This document shows positions 1 to 8,544 of a DNA stretch of 63,262 bases, piece after piece. Positions within the stretch are counted from its first letter, which is position 1. Every line of letters begins with the position of its first letter. Origin of the DNA: Terriglobales bacterium (GTDB taxonomy: Bacteria; Acidobacteriota; Terriglobia; Terriglobales; Acidobacteriaceae); contig DATHMF010000047.1 of assembly GCA_035487355.1 (NCBI GenBank), positions 1 to 63,262 of the forward strand, in the 5' to 3' direction. The notes beneath the pieces were generated by a model. It saw only the letters and a program-made list of their open reading frames with translations, ran no database searches and had not been told where the DNA came from. The translations under genes were made by a program, and so were the position numbers.

Positions 1-965
1 GCGGTGGCGGTGGCGGTGGCGGTGGTGGTGGTGGTGGCTGCGACACCGATTGTTGCATGTCGGTCAGTCCGTGCGATGTTGGGTGCTCGGTGGTTTCACT
101 GGCTCAGCGACAATTCTGGAAGACGGCTCCCTCGGCACGTCTGCGCTTGAAGGATCTGAAGGTTGCGAAACCGGCAAATCCGCAGTGTGTCAGAACGACG
201 CCACAGGGTATGGTACTGGCCTCGTCAAAGCCAGGAACAGCCCGAGCCAATGTGGTCAACCGTTTCGAGTGGCCTGCGGAAGCACCCCGTGATTTGTCGC
301 CAATCGTTTTCCAGGGGCTCGCCAGCGGTTCGCCGGCTCTGGGAACCCCGACAGCGCCAATCACGATTGTGGAATTTTCCGACTTCGAGTGCCCCTTCTG
401 CAAAGCCCTGGCCACGACCCTCTCACAGCAGGTGCTTCCGGCAGAAGGCAGCAATGTGCGTTTGGTCTTCAAGTACTTCCCGTTGCGCTTCCATCCCTGG
501 GCGGAACAGGCGGCAGAGATCGGAGAGTGTGTCCATAAGCAGGATGAGAAAGCTTTCTGGCAACTGCATGATTTCTTCTTTGAGCACCAGGAATCACTGA
601 GCAACGATACCCTGGAGCAGCAGACTCTGGACTTTCTCGGTAACAATCACCGAATCAACCTGGATCAGGTGAAAATATGCGTCGAGACACATGAAACAAA
701 GCCGGCCGTGATGAGCGACATCGCGCAAGGCGAGCAAAATGGAGTTCACGGCACACCAACGTTGTTTATCAATGGTATCCGTGTCCATGGAGCGCAGAGT
801 GCGACTGTCATCCGCAAAGCGATTGAACAGGCAAGTGCGGAACAAAAGGCTGCAAACGATGACCGAGTCTGGGAGCCGGCAACTCCCTGGCTAGGCATCG
901 ATGCAAGGGAACCGTATTGTGAGCTGTTTGCAACCGAAGGGAGGAATCCATGTCTGTTGTTCTGA
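1..965 (+). CDS. DsbA-like thioredoxin-fold protein with poly-Gly tract, 5' partial
   Basis: The frame is open to the left edge, so the gene starts outside the window. Codons 3-38 encode twelve consecutive glycines, followed by a Cys-rich stretch (CDTDCC) and a low-complexity linker. A thioredoxin-fold domain of the DsbA/thioredoxin_4 type begins near base 320: EFSDFECPFCKAL carries the CPFC redox motif (bases 390-401), and GVHGTPTLFING carries the conserved cis-proline. Proteins of this family oxidise or isomerise disulfides outside the cytoplasm, but the export signal would lie off the window. The 3' end overlaps the start of the Sel1-repeat gene by 16 bases, so the two are probably co-translated. 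The redox domain call is firm; the role of the Gly tract is unknown. Confidence 0.8.
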   Translation, partial: GGGGGGGGGGGGCDTDCCMSVSPCDVGCSVVSLAQRQFWKTAPSARLRLKDLKVAKPANPQCVRTTPQGMVLASSKPGTARANVVNRFEWPAEAPRDLSPIVFQGLASGSPALGTPTAPITIVEFSDFECPFCKALATTLSQQVLPAEGSNVRLVFKYFPLRFHPWAEQAAEIGECVHKQDEKAFWQLHDFFFEHQESLSNDTLEQQTLDFLGNNHRINLDQVKICVETHETKPAVMSDIAQGEQNGVHGTPTLFINGIRVHGAQSATVIRKAIEQASAEQKAANDDRVWEPATPWLGIDAREPYCELFATEGRNPCLLF

Positions 966-1966
966 ATCGAGTTAAGCCAATCATATGGGGAATGGCGCTT
1001 GCAGTTTGTGTGTCGTTCTCAGTTGCGGGGCAAGACATACCGGTGAATCAAAACGCAGGTCAAGCGGGGACGAAAACGGTTCCTCCGGAACTGCAACAAG
1101 CACAGAAGGGAGATGCGGCGGCCCAGCTGCACACTGGCGAGTGGTTCAACTCGGGTATTTCCGGACGAGTGGACAGCGAGCAAGCTGCAGTCTGGTTCAA
1201 GCAGGCTGCTGATCACGGTTCAGCCGATGGCGCGGCTCTCCTGGGGAGCTTGTACTTGTACGGCCATGGAATGGAAGTTGATCAAGCGCAGGCCTACAAA
1301 CTAATCCAGTTGGCAGCCGACCACGGCAGCCTCAAGGGGCGTACTTTCTTGGCGCAAATGTATATGCACGGGTGGTATGTCAAGAAAGACGAAACCAAGG
1401 CCCATGAACTGCTGATGTCGGTAGGAAACAAAGAACCGTTTGCCCTGACGCTCCAGGGCGTAATGGCCATGGAGGGTGCCGAGAAGCATCCGGAAAAAGC
1501 ATTGGAGCTCTTCAAGCAATCTGCTGAGAAAGGAGAGTCGGGAGCCATGCTGAGCCTGGGTGAAATGTATCTGTTCGGGGCCGGCGTGGCTCAGGACTTT
1601 GAACAGGCAGAAAGCTGGTTCCAACAAGCTCAGCGTCTCGATAACCGTGCGGCTGAGTTTCGGCTGGGGCAGATGTATGCAAAAGGTGCAGGTGTACCCA
1701 AGAACCTGACCCATGCCTACGCTCTTTTCCAGCGAGCTGCTGAACAAGGCTATGTGCCGGCACAAACTCTGTGTGGCACTTATAACTACTATGGTTTTGG
1801 AATCAAGAAAGACCAGGTAAAAGCGTACTATTGGTTTTCCAAGGGCGCCATTCACAGTAGCGTGGCTAAGGACTGGCAACATCGAGTATCCGCAGCCATG
1901 ACACCTGAACAGCTGAGTGCCGTCGGGGCAATGCTCAACGGCGCACCTGCGGGAGCCGCTAGGTAA
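950..1966 (+). CDS. secreted Sel1-repeat (TPR-like) protein
   Basis: The 338-residue product starts with a Sec-type signal peptide (MSVVLNRV..IIWGMALAVCVSF..AGQ). The rest is a run of Sel1-like repeats of about 36 residues, seen as recurring A..WF.QAA..G...A...LG..Y..G.GV..D motifs (for example AVWFKQAADHGSADGAALLG and ALFQRAAEQGYVPAQTLCG). Sel1 repeats form an alpha-solenoid used for protein-protein contacts; the partner cannot be read from sequence. The ATG at 950 has a GGGAGGAAT ribosome site just upstream, inside the end of the DsbA-like gene. The overlap suggests the two act together in the periplasm, perhaps in envelope protein folding; that last point is inference. Confidence 0.85.
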   Translation: MSVVLNRVKPIIWGMALAVCVSFSVAGQDIPVNQNAGQAGTKTVPPELQQAQKGDAAAQLHTGEWFNSGISGRVDSEQAAVWFKQAADHGSADGAALLGSLYLYGHGMEVDQAQAYKLIQLAADHGSLKGRTFLAQMYMHGWYVKKDETKAHELLMSVGNKEPFALTLQGVMAMEGAEKHPEKALELFKQSAEKGESGAMLSLGEMYLFGAGVAQDFEQAESWFQQAQRLDNRAAEFRLGQMYAKGAGVPKNLTHAYALFQRAAEQGYVPAQTLCGTYNYYGFGIKKDQVKAYYWFSKGAIHSSVAKDWQHRVSAAMTPEQLSAVGAMLNGAPAGAAR

Positions 1967-1976
1967 CGATTATGAC

Positions 1977-2008
1977 GCCGGACTCCGGGGTTCTCCCCGG
2001 AATCCGGC
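1977..2008 (+). terminator. strong hairpin after the Sel1 gene
   Basis: Arms 1977-1990 and 1995-2008 pair over 14 bases with one mismatch around a TTCT loop, 10 bases after the Sel1 stop codon. There is no clear T-run after it, so it may be a weak Rho-independent terminator or an mRNA 3'-end stabiliser. Confidence 0.5.
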
Positions 2009-2058
2009 GCTTCATAGTAACCAAAGCCGAAAGGTTCCGGCACGGAAGCCTGTTCATG

Positions 2059-2084
2059 GAAAACGGTATCATTCTGATATCAAA
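2059..2084 (+). repeat. dispersed 26-base repeat, copy 1
   Basis: This segment matches the reverse complement of 24173-24198 at 25 of 26 positions (core AACGGTATCA..CTGATATC). When both copies are translated in the same frame, similarity extends further (ENGI.LIS.SS.L.DC..SL), so they may be remnants of one coding sequence rather than a regulatory site. Confidence 0.5.
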
Positions 2085-2472
2085 CTCTTCACTTCTGGAC
2101 GATTGTAAGTCATCATTGAGGAGCGGGTGGGCATAAGCAGCGCCACTCGAAGCCGGCATTCCAGAATGCAAGGCGGTTAGAAAAGCCGCTCTTTGAAAAC
2201 TCAAATAGCAGGTTGGTGTATTGGGCCTTGTGCCGAAGTTTACCGCAAAGTAAACAAAACCCTTGTTCTAGACCTATTTGTAAGGGGCTGGCACCATTCT
2301 TATCTCCCATTGATTATGAATGGCTTACGAACTTCACCCTAAGCGCGCAAGGGGGTGGGGGCCGCACAATTCGGTAGGGGTCATCTTCTCTGGGTCTTAG
2401 ATAACTGGAGGATTACCTCCAAGCATGCAAGGGGGGCTCGGGTACTTTGGCTGACTGCTGCTCTACTTGGAG

Positions 2473-3798
2473 CTAGGAGCTGCCTTTAGAGAGCAGTTCT
2501 TCCATGCTGCATTGCGGACTGCGGCCGCGGGCCTCCTGGAGCTGCTTCCAGCTCATCGGCGGTCGTCCCGTATTTACTTCCACCATGCTGATACAGCCCG
2601 GCACAGGACAGACCAGCGCACAGAGATTGCAGCCGACACACTCGTCGTCCAATACTTGTGGAACGTGCTTGGGTAGTACCCCATGACGCAGATCGCCGAG
2701 CGGGCGCTCGTCGACCCGGATGCACTGGTGGGCGCCATCCTCACATGCGATGTAGCAAAGATTGCAGCCGATACATTTTCCGGCATCAATTTTGGCGATG
2801 ATCTTATAGTTGAGATCGAGGTTGCCCCAGTCTTCGACGCGGGGAACCGCCTTGCCTACCAGCTCCATGGCTGAGTTCATGCCCTTCTCTTCCAGATAGT
2901 TTTCCAGGCCCTCGATCATGTCGCGCACAATGCGAAAGCCGTAGTGCATCGCCGCCGTGCAGACCTGCACCGAGGTCGCGCCCAGCAGCATGAATTCGAC
3001 GGCATCTCGCCAGTTCGAGATTCCGCCGATGCCGGAGATCGGGATGTTCACCTTGGGATGCTTGGCTACCGACGACACCATGTGCAGCGCGATGGGCTTT
3101 ACCGCGGGCCCGCAATAGCCGCCATGTGATCCGTAACCGGCAACGCTGGGGCGAGGCGCGAAGCTGTCGAGATCAACCCCTACCAGGCTGTTGAAGGTAT
3201 TCACCAAAGACACTGCGTCCGCGCCGCCGGCCTTGGCCGCGACCGCCATATGCGCGATGTCGGTAACGTTGGGAGTCAGCTTCACAATCACCGGCGTGCG
3301 GGCAACTTCCTTCACCCACGAGGTAATCATGGTGGCGTACTCGGGGACCTGTCCAACGGCGGCGCCCATGCCGCGTTCCGACATTCCATGGGGACAGCCG
3401 AAGTTCAGCTCCAGCATGTCGGAGCCTGAGTCTTCGGCGCGTTTCACAATGTCATGCCAGGTCTCGCGCTTCGATTCGACCATCAGAGACGCGATGACCG
3501 TATGCTGCGGAAAACGCTTCTTGACCTCGGCAATCTCGCGGAAGTTGACTTCGATGGGGCGGTCGCTGATGAGCTCGATATTATTGAGGCCCATCATGCG
3601 CTCGTTCTTAAGGTCTACCGAGCCATAACGGGAACCGGTATTGATAATGGGTTCGCCGATCGTCTTCCAGACGGCTCCGCCCCATCCCGCTTCGAAGGCA
3701 CGCATGACCTGATACGCGGTGTTGGTGGGCGGACCAGAGGCGAGCCAGAATGGATTCGGAGAACGGACTCCACAAAAATTAATGCTTAGATCAGGCAT
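2473..3798 (-). CDS. preA: NAD-dependent dihydropyrimidine dehydrogenase, catalytic subunit PreA
   Basis: The 441-residue protein reduces uracil and thymine to their 5,6-dihydro forms with PreT. An N-terminal FMN-binding TIM barrel of the dihydroorotate-dehydrogenase type is visible (INFCGVRSPNPFWLASGPPT; ELNFGCPHGMSERGMG with the active-site Cys loop). It is followed by two 4Fe-4S clusters (CIGCNLCYIAC and CVGCNLCALVCPVPGC). I place the start at the ATG at 3798, which has an AAGGAGGG ribosome site; an in-frame ATG at 3879 would add 27 unrelated residues inside preT. The start overlaps the preT stop by 8 bases, so the subunits are translationally coupled. Together with divergent hydA and mmsA this indicates the reductive pyrimidine pathway. 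Confidence 0.93.
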   Translation of the reverse strand: MPDLSINFCGVRSPNPFWLASGPPTNTAYQVMRAFEAGWGGAVWKTIGEPIINTGSRYGSVDLKNERMMGLNNIELISDRPIEVNFREIAEVKKRFPQHTVIASLMVESKRETWHDIVKRAEDSGSDMLELNFGCPHGMSERGMGAAVGQVPEYATMITSWVKEVARTPVIVKLTPNVTDIAHMAVAAKAGGADAVSLVNTFNSLVGVDLDSFAPRPSVAGYGSHGGYCGPAVKPIALHMVSSVAKHPKVNIPISGIGGISNWRDAVEFMLLGATSVQVCTAAMHYGFRIVRDMIEGLENYLEEKGMNSAMELVGKAVPRVEDWGNLDLNYKIIAKIDAGKCIGCNLCYIACEDGAHQCIRVDERPLGDLRHGVLPKHVPQVLDDECVGCNLCALVCPVPGCISMVEVNTGRPPMSWKQLQEARGRSPQCSMEELLSKGSS

Positions 3799-5158
3799 GG
3801 GCCCTCCTTCCCATTGTTGCCTCGAGCATCTGATGGATGCCCAAGGCAGCCTTCTTGCCGTGCGCGACTGCATCCACAACCTCTCCGCCCCCGTTCACGC
3901 AATCGCCGCCGGCAAAGTAACGCGGGTTCTTTGTACTCATGGTTTGTGGCTCGACCACAACGCAACCATTATGCAGTTCCAAATTGGGAACCTGTTTCAG
4001 GAAACCGAGTCTGCGCTTTTGCCCGAGGGCTTTGATGACCATGCCGACCTCGAGCCTGAACTCACTGCCGGGCGCCGGGAGATAGCTGTAGCGTCCTCGC
4101 GGATCCTTCGAAGAGCGCTGCGTACGAACACATTCCAGAGCTTCGACTTGACCCGAGCCGATGATTCGCATTGGCATGGCCTGCCACACGAAGGTGACGC
4201 CGTCATGTTTCGCCAGTTCGTATTCATATTCGAAGGCGGTCATCTCTTCGGGGCTGCGGCGATACACCATGTAGACCTCTTCCGCGCCCAGCCGCCTGGC
4301 GGCGGTGACTACGTCAATCGCGGTATTGCCCGCGCCAATGACCGCAACCCGCTTTGCAATTTCAACCTGGTCAAAGCGCCTGCTCTTGGTGCTTTCGATG
4401 AATGAGAGCGCGTCATAAGAACCTTCGAGTTCTTCACCCGGTAGCTGCAGATCTTCAGTTTCGCCTAACCCGATGCCAATAAAGATGGCATCGTAATCGC
4501 GTTCGAGCTCGGGAATCGTAATGTCTGTGCCAACCTTCATTCCGTTCCTGATCTCGACGCCCAGGGCGCGGATCATCTCAACCTCTTTCACGGCTTCCGC
4601 CGCCCGCATTTTATAGGCGGCGATTCCATATGTGTTCAGCCCGCCGGGCTGAGGATTGGCGTCAAAGATGATCGCCTCGTATCCCAACTTCCTCAACTCA
4701 GCAGCGCATGAGAGGCTTGCCGGACCAGCGCCGATCAACGCAACCTTATATCCATTGGCCGCCGCGGCTTTAAAGAGCTGCGTGCCATTCGCGATCACAG
4801 GATCAACCGCGTAGCGTTGCAGCTTCCCGATCTCCACCGGCTTTTTCCCCTCCACATTCAAAACGCATACGCCTTCGCATAACACCGAAGTAGGACACAC
4901 CCGTGCACAACTCTGCCCGAGAATGTTTGCGCCCAGAATTGTTTTGGCCGATCCGCGCAAGTTACCGGTAAGGATTTGACGAATAAACTGGGGCACGTCA
5001 ATCCCAGTTGGGCAAGCCTTGATGCAGGGTGCGTCTTGGCAAAAGAGGCAGCGCGAACCCTCTTCCAGGGCCTGCCCCTCCGTCAGTGGTGGATTGATAT
5101 CGGCAAAGTTAGCTTCCAGTTGTTCGAGTGGAAGCTTCGGGGCCGGTTCCTTAAGCAT
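3791..5158 (-). CDS. preT: NAD-dependent dihydropyrimidine dehydrogenase subunit PreT
   Basis: The 455-residue flavoprotein passes electrons from NAD(P)H through Fe-S clusters to PreA. The N-terminus resembles the glutamate-synthase small subunit Fe-S domain (CLFCQDAPCIKACPTGIDVP, then CARVCPTSVLCEGVC). Two Rossmann motifs follow, one for FAD (VALIGAGPASLSCAAEL) and one for NAD(P)H (VAVIGAGNTAIDVVTAA). The C-terminus has the family-typical YFAGGDCVNGGGEVVDAVAHG. The start ATG at 5158 follows AGGTGAC. The gene is upstream of and overlaps preA. Glutamate synthase small-subunit homologues look similar, but the preA linkage settles the assignment. Confidence 0.92.
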   Translation of the reverse strand: MLKEPAPKLPLEQLEANFADINPPLTEGQALEEGSRCLFCQDAPCIKACPTGIDVPQFIRQILTGNLRGSAKTILGANILGQSCARVCPTSVLCEGVCVLNVEGKKPVEIGKLQRYAVDPVIANGTQLFKAAAANGYKVALIGAGPASLSCAAELRKLGYEAIIFDANPQPGGLNTYGIAAYKMRAAEAVKEVEMIRALGVEIRNGMKVGTDITIPELERDYDAIFIGIGLGETEDLQLPGEELEGSYDALSFIESTKSRRFDQVEIAKRVAVIGAGNTAIDVVTAARRLGAEEVYMVYRRSPEEMTAFEYEYELAKHDGVTFVWQAMPMRIIGSGQVEALECVRTQRSSKDPRGRYSYLPAPGSEFRLEVGMVIKALGQKRRLGFLKQVPNLELHNGCVVVEPQTMSTKNPRYFAGGDCVNGGGEVVDAVAHGKKAALGIHQMLEATMGRRAHA

Positions 5159-5283
5159 GGGTCACCTGGGCGCTGTAGCGTCCTTCCCAAAAATAGCAGG
5201 AGGGGTGGAATTTTTTGGAGTGTAGCATAGAATGATCACTCTATCTGCTAAGAATACACTCTTGGCGCTGTCGCGGAGGGCTG
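5159..5283. promoter_or_regulatory. divergent preTA / hydA promoter region with nested dyads
   Basis: This 125-base space separates the divergent preTA and hydA genes. Bases 5218-5261 contain nested inverted repeats: outer arms GAGTGTA (5218-5224) and TACACTC (5255-5261), inner arms ATAGA (5227-5231) and TCTAT (5240-5244) about an 8-base spacer. Such symmetry at a shared promoter is typical of an operator for a dimeric repressor. No regulator gene lies next to it. Confidence 0.5.
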
Positions 5284-6675
5284 ATGGGCTTTGACACTCT
5301 GGTCGTAAATGGAATTGTGGTAACGGCTACAGATACCTATGCCGCCGATGTTGCGATCTCCGGCGGAAAGATCGTGGCCATTGGGGAAGGCCTGCCCCGG
5401 GAGAACACGAAGCAAGTGCTGGACGCAAAAGGCAGGTACGTGCTGCCCGGCGGCATTGATGTGCATACTCATCTCGATATGCCCTTTGGAGGCACTACCA
5501 GCGCCGATGATTTCGAGACCGGCACCCGCGCCGCCGCATTTGGCGGGACGACGACCTTGATTGACTTTGCCATCCAGTACAAAGGCCAGTCGCTGCGGAC
5601 TGCTTTCGATACCTGGATGCAAAAGGCCTCTGCCAAAGCAACTACGGACTATGCATTCCACTGCATCATTACCGACCTTCCAGACGCCCGCATCGGCGAG
5701 ATGAATGACCTGGTGCGCGACGGGGTGCCCAGCTTCAAGCTGTTTATGGCCTACCCTGGAGTGTTCATGCTTGACGACGCAACCATCTTCAAAGCGATGC
5801 GCGCCGCCTCGAAAGCCGGCGGCATGATTTGCATGCACGCCGAGAACGGCGGGGCCATTGATGTCATCGTCAAGCAGGCCCTGTCCGAAGGCAAGACCGC
5901 GCCCAAGTACCACGCGCTCACCCGCCCAACCACCGCGGAAGCCGAGGCCACGTCACGGGCGATTGCCCTGGCGGAGATGGCCGGGTCGCCTGTCTATATC
6001 GTGCACTTGAGCTGCAACGATGCGCTCGAAAAGGTGCGCGAAGCGCGGGACCGAGGCTTGCCGGTTTATGCTGAGACCTGCCCGCAGTATCTATACCTTT
6101 CTATAGAAGATATGGACGCACCCGGATTTGAAGGCGCGAAATACGTCTTCACTCCACCGCTGCGCGAGAAGTGGCACCAGGAAAAACTCTGGACGGGACT
6201 CAAACAGGACCACCTTCAGGTGGTTTCAACCGATCACTGTCCTTTCTGCTTCAAGGAGCAGAAAGAGCTTGGCAAAGATGACTTCACGAAGATCCCGAAT
6301 GGAGGCCCGGGCATCGAGCACCGCATGAGCCTTATTTATTCCGGCGGCGTGGCGAAAGGCCGCTTCAGCGTGAACCGTTTCGTCGAGCTGGTCTCGACCA
6401 CACCGGCCAGGATCTTCGGGCTGTATCCTCAAAAAGGAACGGTGGCGATCGGCAGCGATGCCGACCTGGTAATCTTCGATCCCAAGCGGCAACACACAAT
6501 CAGTGTAAAAACCCATCACATGCGGGTGGACTACTCGATGTTCGAAGGAATCACGGTGACCGGCATGCCAGATGTCGTCCTCTCACGCGGGCGCGTGATT
6601 GTTGACGGAGATAAGTTTCAGGGTAGAGCCGGTGCGGGGAATTTTTTGAAGCGTGCGGCTTATAGCGGGGTGTGA
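5284..6675 (+). CDS. hydA: dihydropyrimidinase (D-hydantoinase)
   Basis: The enzyme opens dihydrouracil or dihydrothymine to N-carbamoyl-beta-alanine or its methyl homologue, the step after PreTA. The 463-residue amidohydrolase has all binuclear-metal signatures: GIDVHTHLDMPFGG (HxH), SFKLFMAYPG with the lysine that is carbamylated in the family, HAENGG, VHLSC and STDHCPF (catalytic Asp). Length matches the family. The ATG follows a GGAGGG ribosome site. It is transcribed divergently from preTA and converges on mmsA. Hydantoinases of the same family are alternatives, but the neighbours favour dihydropyrimidine as the substrate. Confidence 0.92.
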   Translation: MGFDTLVVNGIVVTATDTYAADVAISGGKIVAIGEGLPRENTKQVLDAKGRYVLPGGIDVHTHLDMPFGGTTSADDFETGTRAAAFGGTTTLIDFAIQYKGQSLRTAFDTWMQKASAKATTDYAFHCIITDLPDARIGEMNDLVRDGVPSFKLFMAYPGVFMLDDATIFKAMRAASKAGGMICMHAENGGAIDVIVKQALSEGKTAPKYHALTRPTTAEAEATSRAIALAEMAGSPVYIVHLSCNDALEKVREARDRGLPVYAETCPQYLYLSIEDMDAPGFEGAKYVFTPPLREKWHQEKLWTGLKQDHLQVVSTDHCPFCFKEQKELGKDDFTKIPNGGPGIEHRMSLIYSGGVAKGRFSVNRFVELVSTTPARIFGLYPQKGTVAIGSDADLVIFDPKRQHTISVKTHHMRVDYSMFEGITVTGMPDVVLSRGRVIVDGDKFQGRAGAGNFLKRAAYSGV

Positions 6676-6829
6676 AAGCGCGAGGGAAAAATCCAGGCGA
6701 AAATCCGATTTCAGCCGTGGGTGGTTCCCATCGCCATCGGAGGTCCTTCGCCACGGGGCTCAGGATGACAGTGCGTGAAAAGGTATAAATTTCATTGTGG
6801 CTTGCCGCGCTGTGCCACTCAGTCTTCTG

Positions 6830-8302
6830 CTAATCCGGCCATCTGCAGGTAACAACTTTGGTCTCGGTGTAAAAGTGCACCGCATCTTTTCCCAAGGCGT
6901 GCAGATCGCCGAAGAACGAGTTCTTCCATCCTGAGAAGGGGAAAAACGCCACGGGTGCCGGCACTCCGACATTCACTCCGACCATTCCAGCAGTCACATT
7001 TTGTGTGAACTCACGAGCTGCTGAGCCAGAGCGCGTGAAGATGGAGGCTGCATTCCCATATTCGGATTGACTGACGACCTCGAGGGCATCTTTCAGGGTC
7101 TTTACACGGACCACCGAGAGCACGGGACCAAAGATCTCTTCTTTGGCAACGCGTGATTTTGGATCAACATGATCGAGAATCGTGGGGCCAACAAAGAATC
7201 CATTGTTCTTGGCCGCCGAATCTTTGCGGCCATCACGGGCGAGCGTCGCTCCTTCTTTTTCTCCAACATCTATATAGCTCAAGATGCGCTTCTTGGCCTC
7301 TTCCGAAATCACCGGGCCCATACAAGTGGCCTTCTCCGCTCCTGAACCCATGGTGAGGTTGTCTGCCGCATTGGTCAATTCCTTCACCAGAGGATCAGCC
7401 GCCTCCGCGACCGCAACCACCACACTCGTGGCCAAGCAACGCTCTCCGGCACAGCCAAAAGACGAGCCCATGATCGCGCTTACGGTTGTCTTCATATCAT
7501 GGTCCGGCATCACCACCGAGTGGTTCTTCGCGCCTCCGAGCGCCTGCACGCGCTTCCCGTTGTTGGCTGCCGTCTGATAGATGTAGCGGGCAACCGCGCT
7601 TGAGCCCACAAACGATACCGCTTTCACCCGAGGATCGGTGAGCAACTGGTCTACGGTATCTTTGGCTCCGTGCACCAGATTAAGGACGCCGGCGGGAAGC
7701 CCCGCTTCGTGGGCGATCTCGACCAATCGCACGGAGGTGCGCGGCACTTTATCGGAGGGCTTCAATACAAAGGTGTTTCCGCAGGCGATGGCCATGGGAA
7801 ACATCCAGAGCGGCACCATGACAGGAAAATTGAAAGGCGTAATGCCAACGCAAACACCGATTGCATGCCGGGTTGACCAGGCATCCACGCCTGTGCCCAC
7901 CCGGTCCACCGTGTCGCCCATCATGAGAGTGGGGGCGCCGCAAGCAAATTCAACGCATTCGATTCCACGCTGAAATGAGCCTTTGGCTTCGTCGAGCGTC
8001 TTGCCGTTTTCTTCGGTGACCAATGCAATCAGCTCGTCAGCGTGGTTTTCCAGCAGCTCGCGATATTTAAAGAGGGTGCGGCAACGCTGCAGAACGGGCG
8101 TCTTGCTCCATGATCCAAAAGCGGCGTGTGCGGAGGCGACTGCGGCTGAAATCTCCTCCGGCGTGCAGCGTGGAATCTCGGCTACCGCTTCGCCCGTAGC
8201 AGGGTTGCGCTGAATGTCTTTCACCCCTCGCGAAATGACAGGTTTTCCATCGATATAAAGTGGACATGATTTCAGTTCAAGGGCAGTCGCGGTGGGTGAC
8301 AT
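6830..8302 (-). CDS. mmsA: CoA-acylating (methyl)malonate-semialdehyde dehydrogenase
   Basis: The 490-residue aldehyde dehydrogenase converts malonate or methylmalonate semialdehyde plus CoA and NAD+ to acetyl- or propionyl-CoA, the last step of beta-alanine/beta-aminoisobutyrate breakdown. Seen in sequence: substrate-binding FNFPVMVPLWMFPMAIACGN, NAD motif VSFVGSSAVARYIY, catalytic cysteine in FGCAGERCLATS, and EEIFGPVLSVVRV. I chose the ATG at 8302, preceded by TTGGAGG; a longer in-frame reading from 8482 runs into the xdhA promoter. Its placement beside preTA and hydA fits pyrimidine catabolism, although valine or inositol catabolism also uses this enzyme. The transaminase and beta-ureidopropionase expected between hydA and mmsA are not adjacent. 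Confidence 0.9.
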   Translation of the reverse strand: MSPTATALELKSCPLYIDGKPVISRGVKDIQRNPATGEAVAEIPRCTPEEISAAVASAHAAFGSWSKTPVLQRCRTLFKYRELLENHADELIALVTEENGKTLDEAKGSFQRGIECVEFACGAPTLMMGDTVDRVGTGVDAWSTRHAIGVCVGITPFNFPVMVPLWMFPMAIACGNTFVLKPSDKVPRTSVRLVEIAHEAGLPAGVLNLVHGAKDTVDQLLTDPRVKAVSFVGSSAVARYIYQTAANNGKRVQALGGAKNHSVVMPDHDMKTTVSAIMGSSFGCAGERCLATSVVVAVAEAADPLVKELTNAADNLTMGSGAEKATCMGPVISEEAKKRILSYIDVGEKEGATLARDGRKDSAAKNNGFFVGPTILDHVDPKSRVAKEEIFGPVLSVVRVKTLKDALEVVSQSEYGNAASIFTRSGSAAREFTQNVTAGMVGVNVGVPAPVAFFPFSGWKNSFFGDLHALGKDAVHFYTETKVVTCRWPD

Positions 8303-8544
8303 AACAGGCCTCCAATGAGGTACAAAATCAAATTTTACACCCCTTTTGCAGCCAGGCGATGATGAACGAGAATCAGCGAAAAAAGCTTGCCGAGCAGCGT
8401 ATTGGAGCATGTCGGGTCCGAGCGAGCCGGAATTGAGAGAGTTTGAGAAGCCGGCGCATCGCACATATAATGATGCAATCATCGCGGAGGCTCCTCGTCT
8501 TACAGCGCCGCTATCTCAACCAGGAGCACGACGGGGGGACCGAT

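Larger units (their letters stand above)
1967..2472. other. intergenic region between convergent genes
   Basis: About 500 bases without a convincing gene separate the Sel1 gene from the end of preA. It holds the hairpin at 1977-2008, a 26-base segment (2059-2084) that recurs at 24173-24198 on the opposite strand, and a small GGAGG/CCTCC hairpin near 2412-2425. Bases 2056-2136 could encode a 26-residue peptide (MENGIILISNSSLLDDC...), whose first half resembles the translation of the second copy. Confidence 0.5.

Noticed and set aside
104..646. Long reverse-strand frame opposite the DsbA-like gene
   Set aside because: It lies opposite a well-supported domain with a clear CPFC motif, and its translation shows no family resemblance.
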